From Verrucomicrobiia bacterium (GTDB lineage Bacteria > Verrucomicrobiota > Verrucomicrobiia > Verrucomicrobiales > DEV007): a stretch of DNA of 64,000 nt. Below are positions 8,295 through 16,949 of this stretch, in pieces. The translations under genes were made by a program, and so were the position numbers. The stretch covers positions 186,001 through 250,000 of the forward strand of contig JAUICH010000004.1 of the NCBI GenBank assembly GCA_030427505.1. Direction: 5' to 3'. Below the pieces are notes generated by a model. It ran no database searches. It saw only the letters and a list, made by a program, of their open reading frames with translations, and was not told the DNA's origin. Within the stretch, counting starts at the first letter, position 1. Each line of letters starts with the position of its first letter.

Positions 8295-8513
8295 CTAGGC
8301 AGTGTGGACAAATTAGAGAACGGACCGGAAATGAAGAAGGGGAAAGAGAACTCAGCGCCGCGAAGCGGCGAATACCAAGAGACGCGGCCCATTCTTCGCC
8401 TGGCTTCGTTCCCGCTCACTCTATTGGGGGTAGGCCCAATGCTGTTCGCGGCGCCTTGCCAGACAAAAAATGGCCTCGCGCCAGTCCGCCCCCATTTTGT
8501 CCACACTGCCTAG
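8295..8513 (+). mobile_element. 219-bp MITE family 1, copy 1
   Basis: The element starts CTAGGCAGTGTGGACAAATT and ends TTTGTCCACACTGCCTAG, giving inverted repeats of about 18 bases with one mismatch near the inner end. Full copies lie at 18941-19159 (same orientation) and 29971-30187 (inverted). By eye about 13 of 219 positions differ between copies 1 and 2. Internal hairpins include GCCGCGAAGCGGC and ATTGGG..CCCAAT. The outermost TA (or CTAG) is probably the duplicated target. This would fit an IS630/mariner-like (TA) or IS5-like (YTAR) enzyme; I cannot decide between them. It lies 10 bp upstream of the next start codon and may carry transcription signals. Confidence 0.85.
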
Positions 8514-8523
8514 AACGAAAGCC

Positions 8524-9516
8524 ATGAATCCCCGCCCCGTGACCCGCCGAGAGATGCTCTTTTCTTCCGCCGGCGCCACCACCGCCGCCGTCATTGCCGG
8601 AGCCGGTGGCGTCCTTTCCACTCCCCTAATCCCAAAAGCGTCCGGCGCTGAAACTCCCGCTTCCACCATGTCTAAGAAACCCGCCTTCCGCTATTGCCTG
8701 AACATGAGTACGATTCGCGGCCAGGAACTGAATGCCGCGGAGGAAATCGAGGTCGCCGGGAAAGCCGGGTATGACGCCATCGAGCCGTGGTTCCGCAAGA
8801 TCAACGAATACCTGGAGAGCGGCGGGACGCTGGCGGAGCTGAAGCAGCGGATAGACGATCACGGCCTGACGGTGGAGAGCGCCATTGGGTTTGCCCCGTG
8901 GATCGTGAATGACAGCGCGGCCCGCGCGGCGGGGTTTGAAGAGGCGAAACGGGACATGGACACCATCGCGCAACTGGGTGGCCTGCGCATCGCCGCGCCG
9001 CCCGCCGGCGTGCCGAAGGGCGAAGCCGTGGAACTGGACGCCGCCGCGGAGCGCTACCACCAGCTGCTGGAACTGGGCGACAAGATGGGCGTGGTGCCGC
9101 AGGTAGAAATGTGGGGCGGCAATCCCTCCATCGGCACGGTGGAGAAAGCGGTCTACGTGGCGATCCGCGCCGGACACCCCAAGGCCTGCTTCCTGGGGGA
9201 CGTGTACCATACCTACAAAGGCGGCTGCGACTTCAATGGACTGCGTCTGCTGGGTCCCCAGGCGATGCAGGTGTTTCACTTCAATGACTACCCCGCCGAC
9301 CCGCCGCGGGAGACGATCAAGGACGAGCACCGCGTTTACCCAGGGGACGGCATCGCGCCCATCACGGACATTCTGCACATTTACCAAGCCGCCGGCGCGA
9401 CGCCGGTGCTGTCCCTGGAAGTGTTTAACAAAGACTACTGGGCCCAGGACGCGCTGGTGGTGGCCAAGACTGGTCTCGCCAAGATGCAGCAGTGCGTGAC
9501 CCGGGCGTTTGAGTAG
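8524..9516 (+). CDS. Tat-exported sugar-phosphate isomerase/epimerase-like TIM barrel
   Basis: 330 residues. The start at 8524 gives a Tat signal (TRREMLFSSAGATTAAVIAG); the open frame extends upstream only because the MITE is open in that frame. The mature part is an AP-endonuclease-2-type TIM barrel with the metal-site-like segments VVPQVEMWG, ACFLGDVYHTYKGG, VFHFNDYPAD and LSLEVFNKDYW. Such proteins act on sugars, often as periplasmic 3-keto-glycoside or inosose-type enzymes in PVC bacteria; the substrate here is unknown. It stands alone, with a MITE upstream and another downstream. Confidence 0.82.
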   Translation: MNPRPVTRREMLFSSAGATTAAVIAGAGGVLSTPLIPKASGAETPASTMSKKPAFRYCLNMSTIRGQELNAAEEIEVAGKAGYDAIEPWFRKINEYLESGGTLAELKQRIDDHGLTVESAIGFAPWIVNDSAARAAGFEEAKRDMDTIAQLGGLRIAAPPAGVPKGEAVELDAAAERYHQLLELGDKMGVVPQVEMWGGNPSIGTVEKAVYVAIRAGHPKACFLGDVYHTYKGGCDFNGLRLLGPQAMQVFHFNDYPADPPRETIKDEHRVYPGDGIAPITDILHIYQAAGATPVLSLEVFNKDYWAQDALVVAKTGLAKMQQCVTRAFE

Positions 9517-9643
9517 GTCCGTTCCGGGAATGCCGGGCGAGGCAGCGCAGGTTCGCGGTCCCTGGAAGGCGTGAGCCCTTCAAAAGAGCGGGTGGTTTCA
9601 GGCCCAAGGGAAAACGGCTGAGCCTATCTTGGCCTCTTTCCCG

Positions 9644-9820
9644 AGGGCTGGTTCAATAAATAGGCGGGGCGGCGTTGGAGGACATTTTTGCGCCCCCGCA
9701 AGGCGCCGCGACCAGAGATGATTGAATCATCACGGCGGGAGCGGCAACATAGCGGGGCGAAAAAAGGGCCCCAACCCTCCGGGCGCGGGCGCCGTCCCGC
9801 CTATTTATTGAACCAGCCCT
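9644..9820. mobile_element. 177-bp MITE-like element, family 2
   Basis: The ends are 25-bp perfect inverted repeats: the left arm at 9644-9668 begins AGGGCTGGTTCAATAAATAG and the right arm at 9796-9820 is its exact reverse complement. The interior is GC-rich and non-coding. No flanking direct repeat is visible (TTTCCCG on the left, CATCTGG on the right). Only one copy is in the window. The rest of the 9517-10015 gap holds nothing I recognise. Confidence 0.75.
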
Positions 9821-10015
9821 CATCTGGCCGCGAATCTTCGAAGATTCACCCGCCGATCGTGTAATTTTTGTGGCAAGATGGCGTTTCATTTGCGCTATGA
9901 ACGGATTCATGTAACAGGAGTGCGGGATGTACGAGGGGTTCACACAGGGTTTCCAGACAGTTAGCGGCGTTCGGAGACGTTTCCCGGTTCGCCGTCGAAA
10001 CGCCCCCGCGTTGCC

Positions 10016-11146
10016 ATGAGTCCAATCAAGCATCTGATTTTTGCCGGGGCCGGCCATGCTCATCTCTTCGCCTTGTCGAGGATCTCTGAGTATGTGAAGT
10101 CGAACATCCGGGTGACGGTCATCTCTCCCGGCACCTTCTGGTATTCCGGAATGGGGCCGGGCATGCTGTCCGGCACCTATGCCGACGCGGAGGATCGCGT
10201 GGACGTGGAACGGCTGGTCACCTACCAGGGCGGAAAGTTCCTGGAGGACCGGGTCTCGGAGATCGTGCCGCACGAAAACTACGTGCTGACCGAGAGCGGG
10301 AAGAAGCTGGAATATCACGCGCTGTCCCTGAACCTGGGCAGCGCGGTGGATGACAAGCTGGTGGAGCCGGGCACGCAGAACGTCTATCCCGTCAAGCCGA
10401 TCAGCAACTTTCTACGCGTTCGCGAACGCATTTTGCAAAAGGCGGACAGCCCGGAGCCCTTGAAGCTGGTGGTGATCGGTGGGGGCGCTTCAGGTTGTGA
10501 GGCGGCGGCCGCGGCCTACCGGCTGTCTCAGGAAGTGGCCCGCCCCACCCTGCTGACGCTGGTGCATTCCTCGCACCAGGTGCTGGACGAACATCCGCGC
10601 CGCGCCCGGAAGATCATGCAGGAGTGGCTGGACGAGCAGGAGATCAAGCTGAAGCTAGGGTCTTCCATCACGCGGATCGAGAACCAGAAGGCCTTCCTGG
10701 AGGACGGTACGCATGTGTCTTTTGACATCGCCATTCTGGCCACCGGCGTGCGCCCGCCTCACCTGCTGAAGGTGTCGCCCCTGCGCACGGCCATCGATGG
10801 CTCGCTGGTGGTGAACAATTTTCTCCAGAGCGTCACCTACCCCAATGTGTTTGGCGCGGGTGACTGTGTCTCGCTGGAAAACCAGGAGCTGGATCGCGTG
10901 GGCGTGCACGCCCTGAAGGAAGGCCCCGTCCTGCACCACAATCTGCTGGCCTATTTCAACGGGCTGGCCATGAAGCGGTACGAGCCACAGAAGCGCTACC
11001 TGCTCATCCTGAACCTGAGCGACGAGACCGGCCTGGCCATCTGGGACCGCCTGGCCATCCGCCATCCGCTGGCCTTCAAGCTGAAGAACTACCTGGACCT
11101 CCAGTTTACCACCCGCTACCAGAAGACGGTGGTGGAAAAGGGCTGA
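10016..11146 (+). CDS. FAD-dependent oxidoreductase (SelD-N/NDH-2-like)
   Basis: 376 residues with two dinucleotide-binding motifs: N-terminal FAGAGHAHLFAL, in which the usual third glycine is His as in SelD-associated flavoprotein domains, and LVVIGGGASGCEAAAAA near residue 153. The segments LATGVRPP and VFGAGDCVSLE complete the FAD site. Related proteins include the flavoprotein domain fused to selenide-water dikinase in cyanobacteria and type-2 NADH dehydrogenases. No SelD domain is fused or adjacent. Likely substrate unknown; possibly a quinone-linked pyridine-nucleotide or sulfur oxidoreductase. It converges on the esterase at 11226. Confidence 0.78.
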   Translation: MSPIKHLIFAGAGHAHLFALSRISEYVKSNIRVTVISPGTFWYSGMGPGMLSGTYADAEDRVDVERLVTYQGGKFLEDRVSEIVPHENYVLTESGKKLEYHALSLNLGSAVDDKLVEPGTQNVYPVKPISNFLRVRERILQKADSPEPLKLVVIGGGASGCEAAAAAYRLSQEVARPTLLTLVHSSHQVLDEHPRRARKIMQEWLDEQEIKLKLGSSITRIENQKAFLEDGTHVSFDIAILATGVRPPHLLKVSPLRTAIDGSLVVNNFLQSVTYPNVFGAGDCVSLENQELDRVGVHALKEGPVLHHNLLAYFNGLAMKRYEPQKRYLLILNLSDETGLAIWDRLAIRHPLAFKLKNYLDLQFTTRYQKTVVEKG

Positions 11147-11225
11147 GGGATCCGCTTGCCTGAGGCGCTTGGGGAGTCCTGCCTTCCAAAGCGAAAGACA
11201 GAGACTCAGCGCACTGTGGCCGTTT

Positions 11226-12245
11226 TTACTTTTTCGGCAGGTACTGTTTCAGGAAGCCATCCGTGGCGTCGATGGTTTCTTCGTACCAGGCTTCATACAC
11301 CCAGAAGGGGTGCGGGGCGCCTTCCATGAGCTTGAATTCGTGGGGGATGCCCAGCTCATCCATTTTGGCCCACATATTGGCATAGCGGGCGCGGGGCCGG
11401 TCCTTTTCGCCGTCGATGAAAAGCGCGGGTGGCATGTCGGCATCCAGGTGAGTGAAAGGCGAGGCCTGCCGGTAGATTTCCGGGTTCTCCGCCGGTGAAG
11501 CACCGCCCATGAAGTCCGCGACCGCGTCGCCCTTTCCACTGGCTACGTTGGCGTTCACGCGTTCGACCATTGCCGGGTCCAGCAATTCCATGGGGCCGCA
11601 CATCACGATGGCGGCCTGCACGGTGGAAGCGGTCTCGCGATTGTCGCCCTGTCCTTCGAATTCTGCCATGCCATTGGTGGCGGCGACGAAGCCGGCCAGG
11701 TGCCCGCCGGCGGAGCCGCCCATGACGGCGATGCGGCCGGGATCGACGCCGAAGCGCTTGGCGTTGGCCCTCGTCCAGCGCACAGCAGCCTTGCAGTCGT
11801 GGACCGCGGCGGGGAATGGCGCTTCGCCCGAAAGGCGGTAGTTCGGCACCACGCACACGTAGCCCCGGTGCGCCAGCCCCTGGCCCAGCGCGGCAAAGAG
11901 GCCGGGCCGGCCATTCTGCCAGCCGCCGCCAAAAAACATCACGATGGCGGGCAGCGGCCCCTCCTGGGCGGCGGGCCTGTAGAGATCCAGCGTCATCCGC
12001 CGGCGGTGCTTTTCATCCACGTAGGTGTAGATCACCGGCCCCTCGATGAAGAGCCCCTCGGCAAACATGGGGTGCACCTTGGTCTTCGCCGGGTCGGGCG
12101 CGGCGGCTGGAGCCGGTTTCTCAGCGTCCTTCGCTTCCTGCGCGGAAACCCAGTCATTTCCAGCCAGACCGGCGAGGAGGATCATGGTGAAAGCCGCTCC
12201 ACGGACAACGCGGAAGATGGAAGTTCGAAAACGGGAAAATTTCAT
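11226..12245 (-). CDS. Exported alpha/beta hydrolase (BD-FAE-like esterase)
   Basis: 339 residues. An N-terminal signal peptide (FTMILLAGLAGNDWVSAQ) is followed by an alanine/proline linker and an esterase domain. The oxyanion motif FFGGGW, the tag VPNYRLSGEAPFPAAVHDCKAAVRW, the nucleophile elbow GGSAGG and a late DGEKDR and HPF supply the catalytic Ser, Asp and His. This subfamily removes acetyl or feruloyl groups from plant or algal polysaccharides. It stands alone on the minus strand, 79 bp from the convergent FAD oxidoreductase. Confidence 0.85.
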   Translation of the reverse strand: MKFSRFRTSIFRVVRGAAFTMILLAGLAGNDWVSAQEAKDAEKPAPAAAPDPAKTKVHPMFAEGLFIEGPVIYTYVDEKHRRRMTLDLYRPAAQEGPLPAIVMFFGGGWQNGRPGLFAALGQGLAHRGYVCVVPNYRLSGEAPFPAAVHDCKAAVRWTRANAKRFGVDPGRIAVMGGSAGGHLAGFVAATNGMAEFEGQGDNRETASTVQAAIVMCGPMELLDPAMVERVNANVASGKGDAVADFMGGASPAENPEIYRQASPFTHLDADMPPALFIDGEKDRPRARYANMWAKMDELGIPHEFKLMEGAPHPFWVYEAWYEETIDATDGFLKQYLPKK

Positions 12246-12490
12246 CGGGTAAAAACAGTATCAGGGAAGTTTCAGAATGTGTGTGGTTTGAGCACCGCTC
12301 TGGAAGGAAAGCGCGAAAAGGTGGTCCTCGACCTCCGGGCGAGGAACTCGCGACCCGGGCCCACGAAAGAAACCGGCGCCCAAGCCAAATGAGAACTCGA
12401 ACCTTTCATGACTTTCCCCTCCCCCTTCCGGAGAGGAGAGGCCGTTCGTTGAATGTCCAAATGGCGTGTCTGCCACCCTACCGGGCCCTT

Positions 12491-12523
12491 CGCGAACGCG
12501 CTCGGAGATCGCGTTCCACCTTT
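12491..12523 (+). repeat. 33-bp hairpin repeat, copy 1
   Basis: The 33 bases here are identical to 19919-19951. They centre on GAACGCG and CGCGTTC separated by nine bases, a small hairpin, and are followed by CCACCTTT. A related compact palindrome lies at 31231-31246. The surrounding intergenic stretch 12246-12567 shows no gene. Confidence 0.65.
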
Positions 12524-12567
12524 TGCCTGCTCGTGATCGCGCTGTCCTATTTGCGATACGGCCTTCT

Positions 12568-13452
12568 TCACTGCTTCACCTTCGGGCCGTAGCCTTCGGC
12601 GGGGGTGCCGTCGTCGTTCAGCTTGCCGCAACTCCAGAGGAAGCCGCGCGTCACTAGGTCCAGGTATTCGGGGGTGACCATCGTTTCGTTGTGGTGGCCG
12701 ATGGTGGTGCCGAAGGTGCGGCAGCCTTCGTATTCGTTCACCCAGATGCAGACCTGCGGTTTTTCCGTGGTGGGGATGGTGCCCTGCGCCAGGGCGGTGC
12801 CGGTGTCCCAGACTTTTTCCACGTTGTAGAGCTCGCCATCCGGCGTGGTCCAGCCGTCCGGCAGGCCGTCGATGACCGGGTGGCTCACGCCCAGCTTGGC
12901 GACCGCGATGGGGCTTTTCTTGCCGTGATTGAAGGAACTGACGCCCAGCAGCTTCCGCCACGCGTCGGTGGTGGCGGCGCGGTAGCTGTGCATGGAGCAG
13001 TGCAGCACCACCACGCCCACGTCGTTGTCGGTGTGGGCTTTGACGATGCTTTCCACAAACGCGTCATTCATCACCGCGCCGTAGCACTCGTTGTGGACGA
13101 TGACGTCATAGCCTACTGCCCAGTCCGCGTTCTTGTAGAGGCCGATCTCGTGCTCTTTTCCTTCGAACTGCTCGTAAACGAAATCCCACGTCACGTTCGC
13201 CCGCTCGCTGATCCCCGTCATGAGGATCTCTTTCTGCATGTTGTAATCGTGACAGCAGCCCCCCGTGATAAGGAGGGCGCGCAGGGGCTCGGGCCCCTTG
13301 TCCTTCGGCGCTTTATTCTTCTTCCCCGCGTCCTGAGCCGTGGCCGTCCAGAGCGCCACGCCCACCAGCAGCACGACCGGCAAGGCCAGCCGCAACCGCG
13401 CCGCCTGAGAGGACAGGGAACCCACAAAAGAGAAAAAGGAGGAGGTCTTCAT
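12568..13452 (-). CDS. Exported ThuA-like domain protein
   Basis: 294 residues from ATG 13452, which precedes the signal peptide (LRLALPVVLLVGVALWTATAQ); the longer frame adds 28 unlikely residues. The mature part is a ThuA/glutamine-amidotransferase-like fold with LLITGGCCHDYNMQK, VGVVVLHCSMHSYR and FGTTIGHHNETMVTPEYLDLVTRG. In PVC bacteria such proteins often accompany sugar dehydrogenases and DUF1080 lectin domains; none is adjacent here. Function unknown, probably linked to sugar metabolism in the periplasm. Confidence 0.82.
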   Translation of the reverse strand: MKTSSFFSFVGSLSSQAARLRLALPVVLLVGVALWTATAQDAGKKNKAPKDKGPEPLRALLITGGCCHDYNMQKEILMTGISERANVTWDFVYEQFEGKEHEIGLYKNADWAVGYDVIVHNECYGAVMNDAFVESIVKAHTDNDVGVVVLHCSMHSYRAATTDAWRKLLGVSSFNHGKKSPIAVAKLGVSHPVIDGLPDGWTTPDGELYNVEKVWDTGTALAQGTIPTTEKPQVCIWVNEYEGCRTFGTTIGHHNETMVTPEYLDLVTRGFLWSCGKLNDDGTPAEGYGPKVKQ

Positions 13453-13537
13453 CCCCCATCTCTGGCATGGGGTGGCGGAAATGGAAAGCCCGGAAATGCG
13501 TAATGGGGGCCAGCGTCTGGCTCGACGATCTGTCAAT

Positions 13538-16285
13538 TTACGAATCCGAGGATTCCTTCAACTCCACGTCGCGTTCGAGTTCGGCGATGGATGGCGCGGC
13601 GATCTCGAAGTAGCGCGACAAGTCCACGTACCGGAGATTGTAGCGGCGGGCTTCCTCCTCAGGCAAACCAGAATCGGTGCCGGGAAATACCAGCAATCCC
13701 TCCAAGACAGATTTCTCCTTCACTTTGGGAAGCAAACCATCCTCAATGTTTGCTACCCAATTCTCGGAAATGACCCTGGCAAAGAAAGTTTCATCTTTTC
13801 GCGCTTTCAGAATCACTTCCGGAAACTCAATTTCCAAAGCCACCAACTTACCGAGTTGCTCTAGAGTGAAAATAACTTCCAACCGATGCCCCACGACCTC
13901 GTCCTCTAGTTCGTTTTCCTTTTCGATAACTTCTAGAAACTCCAAAATTCTCGGCCTGACAGGGTCGTTCGGATCATAGGCTTTTGTCAGCGTAGCGATT
14001 CGGGCTCGCAATCTGAATAGATTCACATATTGAATGATTCTTCTAGGGTTGTAACCCAGGCACTCCGCCGCCATTTCAGCCCCGATCCGAAGGGCTCGTG
14101 TCTCCTGCCGTTCCAGGACTTCAAGCCGCCGCTCACTGGCTTCCAGGTTTGCGAGGTCTTCTGACGAAGAGGAAGAAGATCCCCCACGCTCTCCAGCCGT
14201 TGAAGTTTCAGAGTGACCCGCCTCCTCAATACCGCCCCGGCCTTTTGCATCTTTCCGAACCGTGGCATCTCCGGCGAGCCTCTGACTGGAAGGAATCCGA
14301 GAGCTTCCCACCAAATTCGAGTCCCTTGCTTCCCGTCCGTTTCCAATACTAAAAAGACTATCCAGAAAACGCTTCAACCCAGCCTTACCCGGACGCGGCA
14401 GATGTACGGTGAGATTGATAAATTTCTCCAGATACCGAAGTCCGAAGTGGATCGCCTCCTTGCTTCCCGGCTTTGAATCGGATCCGGCGTCCGTCAGATA
14501 GGGCAGCAGACGTTCGTGCTTGGCTGCGATCCCCGCCGCTACTTTTTCCCGGTCCAAGCCCAGTACAAAGATGACTCGCGGAGGTTCGTTCAGTTTTCTT
14601 TCGTTGTGACCAACCTCGGTGGCCATAAAAAGGTTCAAAGACTGGAGGAGGTTGGCCGCCACCGGCACCTCGCAACGATCTAAATCATCGATAAACACTA
14701 CAGTAAGGCTGTCCTTCGCTTTTCCGGTGTAGAGCCGGAGAATTTCTCTCAAGTCATCGTGAAACCGTTTCAACACGCTTACTTTTTCCGCGTAGTTTGG
14801 TGACTTGAAATACTGCCTCAGATCCTCACGAAGTGGATTTCCTAGAAAGGGCAACAATTTCTTGCTCCACAAGAGAACAAAAGCCCCCCCTCCAAAAGGC
14901 AAGCTGTCCTTGAGCGCTTCCAGAAATTCGGTCGAATTCGAACCGAGAAGAAAAAGCACGGTTACCAGCCCTAAAACAGTTAAGCTCCACCCAAGCAGCG
15001 AAGCCGCGCCCCGGAGAAGCGACGGAAAGGCACCACGAAAGTCGAAGCGCCTCCACATCAGAGTGATCCAGTTCTTGATTCTTCCTACCCACCCTACTTG
15101 AGAACTCGCGATCAATTCGTCCATCAACGAAATGGCGAATGCGGCCCACATGGCTTCCGCGTCTTCAAATTTCCACGGATTGAACCAAAAGGTTTGAATC
15201 TCTCGAGACGGTTTGGTGGAGTTCTCCTTTCCCCTTTGTTCCTCCCTCTGCTTCAGCGCATCTCTCACCATCAACATGAAAGAGGTCTTTCCTGATCCCC
15301 ACTCCCCCTCCACGGAAAGGGTCAAAGGCGGCTTGGTAGCCGGAGCGGTGAGAAAAGAAGCTACGGCCCGGACGTAGGGCGCGTAGTCGAGCTGATCTTC
15401 CCGGGTCGGCTGACCGGAACGGATGACGGCTTCCACGTAGCCGTCGTCTACAGGGGGTTTCTTTTCTTCCTGCGCATCTTTCACCGGCTCTCCCGTCTCA
15501 TCTCCATCAGACGTTTCCTCCTGCGAACTCTCTCTCCCCTCGCTGCTTTGATCTTGATACCAGTCCTGTAAAGCTGCGGCAGCCGCTTTCCAATCGGGCT
15601 TGCCGTTCCGAAAACCTTGCCAGCGCTTCAAGAAGGAAGCCCCGGTCTTCTCAAGTAGTACCGGCAAGACTTTTGCCCATTGCGCTTCGATTCTGCGATG
15701 CCAATCGGGAGGAGTCTCTTCTTTCCTCCAAAGCGGCAGATCGAATACGCCCTCTATATTAGTTTCTTCCCGCAGTATCCGAATGTCGCGGAAAACCTCT
15801 TGTCGAAACGCGTCGGAGGCGGCGGCGGCGGCGGCGGCGGCGGCGGCTCTGGCGGCGGCTCTGACGGCGTAGGCGGCGGAGGCTCTGGCGGCGGAGGTTC
15901 TGGCGGCGGAGGCTCTGGCGGCGTAGGCGGCGGCGTAGGCGGCGGCGTAGGCGGCGTAGGCGGCGGAGGCGGCGGCGGCGGCGGCGGCGGCGGCGGCAGC
16001 GGAGGCGGCGGCGGCTCTGGCGGCGGCAAGATCTTCCAATCTATCCGTCGACCAAAGTGCCGCCGCCAAAGCCGCCGCCTCAACGGCCCGAAGGTGGGTC
16101 TCGCGACCGTCCTTCCCCTCCTGTTTCCAGAAACTCAAATCGGGATCCAGTGTCAGAAGCGGCATGACCCGCAGGGCGCACCGGGCCGCCAGGGCCACGG
16201 CGGCCCTTGGCTCCAACGCCCGGATTGCCTTCTCGATTTCTTCCTTGCTTGGAACTTTTTCCGGTTCTGGTGATTCGGATGGCAC
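13538..16285 (-). CDS. KAP-family P-loop NTPase with alanine-rich N-terminal region
   Basis: 915 residues. Residues 1-80 are helical. Residues 86-157 are almost wholly Ala with periodic Tyr, Arg and Ser (AAYAAYAAAYAAAYAARASA). Then come a charged linker (245-280), Walker A GEWGSGKTS (327-335), two membrane helices between A and B (about 429-448 and 464-482) and Walker B TVVFIDDLD (528-536). The two transmembrane helices inside the P-loop domain are diagnostic of KAP NTPases, a group that includes PifA, the F-plasmid phage-exclusion protein. A Ser-rich loop near 720-735 and a helical C-terminus follow. The alanine tract is encoded by GGC/GCC runs (15815-16030) that look able to expand. A phage-defence role is possible; no partner gene is adjacent. 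Confidence 0.85.
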   Translation of the reverse strand: MPSESPEPEKVPSKEEIEKAIRALEPRAAVALAARCALRVMPLLTLDPDLSFWKQEGKDGRETHLRAVEAAALAAALWSTDRLEDLAAARAAAASAAAAAAAAAAASAAYAAYAAAYAAAYAARASAARTSAARASAAYAVRAAARAAAAAAAAAASDAFRQEVFRDIRILREETNIEGVFDLPLWRKEETPPDWHRRIEAQWAKVLPVLLEKTGASFLKRWQGFRNGKPDWKAAAAALQDWYQDQSSEGRESSQEETSDGDETGEPVKDAQEEKKPPVDDGYVEAVIRSGQPTREDQLDYAPYVRAVASFLTAPATKPPLTLSVEGEWGSGKTSFMLMVRDALKQREEQRGKENSTKPSREIQTFWFNPWKFEDAEAMWAAFAISLMDELIASSQVGWVGRIKNWITLMWRRFDFRGAFPSLLRGAASLLGWSLTVLGLVTVLFLLGSNSTEFLEALKDSLPFGGGAFVLLWSKKLLPFLGNPLREDLRQYFKSPNYAEKVSVLKRFHDDLREILRLYTGKAKDSLTVVFIDDLDRCEVPVAANLLQSLNLFMATEVGHNERKLNEPPRVIFVLGLDREKVAAGIAAKHERLLPYLTDAGSDSKPGSKEAIHFGLRYLEKFINLTVHLPRPGKAGLKRFLDSLFSIGNGREARDSNLVGSSRIPSSQRLAGDATVRKDAKGRGGIEEAGHSETSTAGERGGSSSSSSEDLANLEASERRLEVLERQETRALRIGAEMAAECLGYNPRRIIQYVNLFRLRARIATLTKAYDPNDPVRPRILEFLEVIEKENELEDEVVGHRLEVIFTLEQLGKLVALEIEFPEVILKARKDETFFARVISENWVANIEDGLLPKVKEKSVLEGLLVFPGTDSGLPEEEARRYNLRYVDLSRYFEIAAPSIAELERDVELKESSDS

Positions 16286-16403
16286 GGCACTACTTGGTTA
16301 GATGCGGCGGGTAGTGTAAAGGGAAAAGCTTCCCTGAGCACGGGTTATCCGAGCCAATAAGCGTCCTGACGCCTGACCAGGCGGCCAGCCTGTGATTCCC
16401 ACG

Positions 16404-16949
16404 CTATCGATACGGGAACAGGATCAGATAGAGCCAATTCAGGAGCAGTAGGGCGGCGACCAGGCCGACCCAACGCCAGGCGGCTCGTGAGTTCAGGGCG
16501 TTAGCCTTTTGTAGCCGGTCTGGATCTGAGCCCTCTGGTCTTGCGTCGGCGGCCTCGCGAAGCCCCGTGCGGAGTTTTACTAACACTCCCACCAGCCATC
16601 CCGCCGACGCGAATGCTCCCAGCACGGCCAGAGGATTGAAGCGGAGGGCGGTGAGGATTTTTCCGTTTGCCAAGGCCTGGAAGGCGCGGGTGCCGCCACA
16701 GGAGGCGCAGGGGTAGCCGGTCTTTTCAAGGAAAGCGCAGGGGCGGGGTTTGAGGAAAGTGGGGACGTGCTCGTAATAGCGGGCGGCGATGAGGAGGCCG
16801 GCGACGGCGAGGAAGATGACCACGGGCGGGACGAGGGGGATGAAGCGGCTGAGGCGCGGAGGGGGCTGGCTTTGGTCCGCCGCCACTCCGTGGGCGGCGG
16901 ATTTTTCCTCCCCTTTTATGATGGGGGTGTTGCTGGCGGGAGGATTCAT
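16404..16949 (-). CDS. DUF2752 membrane protein
   Basis: 181 residues. The motif GYPCASCGGTRAFQALANG around residue 78 is the hallmark of DUF2752. It is flanked by hydrophobic helices (LVPPVVIFLAVAGLLIAARY, NPLAVLGAFASAGWLVGVLV and WVGLVAALLLLNWLYLILF). The function of this family is not established. The start overlaps the stop of the upstream SGNH hydrolase gene by four bases, so the two are translated from one message. Confidence 0.85.
   Translation of the reverse strand: MNPPASNTPIIKGEEKSAAHGVAADQSQPPPRLSRFIPLVPPVVIFLAVAGLLIAARYYEHVPTFLKPRPCAFLEKTGYPCASCGGTRAFQALANGKILTALRFNPLAVLGAFASAGWLVGVLVKLRTGLREAADARPEGSDPDRLQKANALNSRAAWRWVGLVAALLLLNWLYLILFPYR

Noticed and set aside
8126-8506. Recurrent 70-residue frame MWTKWGRTGARPF.. 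in the MITE copies
   Set aside because: It recurs because the DNA repeats; no start signal, no domain and different extensions in each copy. Kept only as a low-interest finding.
15800-16040. Possible CRISPR or VNTR array in the GGC-rich stretch
   Set aside because: There are no spaced unique spacers and the reading frame of a KAP NTPase continues through it; it is an in-gene microsatellite-like tract.
15680-16273. Glycine-rich reading frame on the plus strand (GGGGSGGGS repeats)
   Set aside because: It is the antisense shadow of the alanine-rich tract of the KAP NTPase; both result from GGC/GCC repeats.
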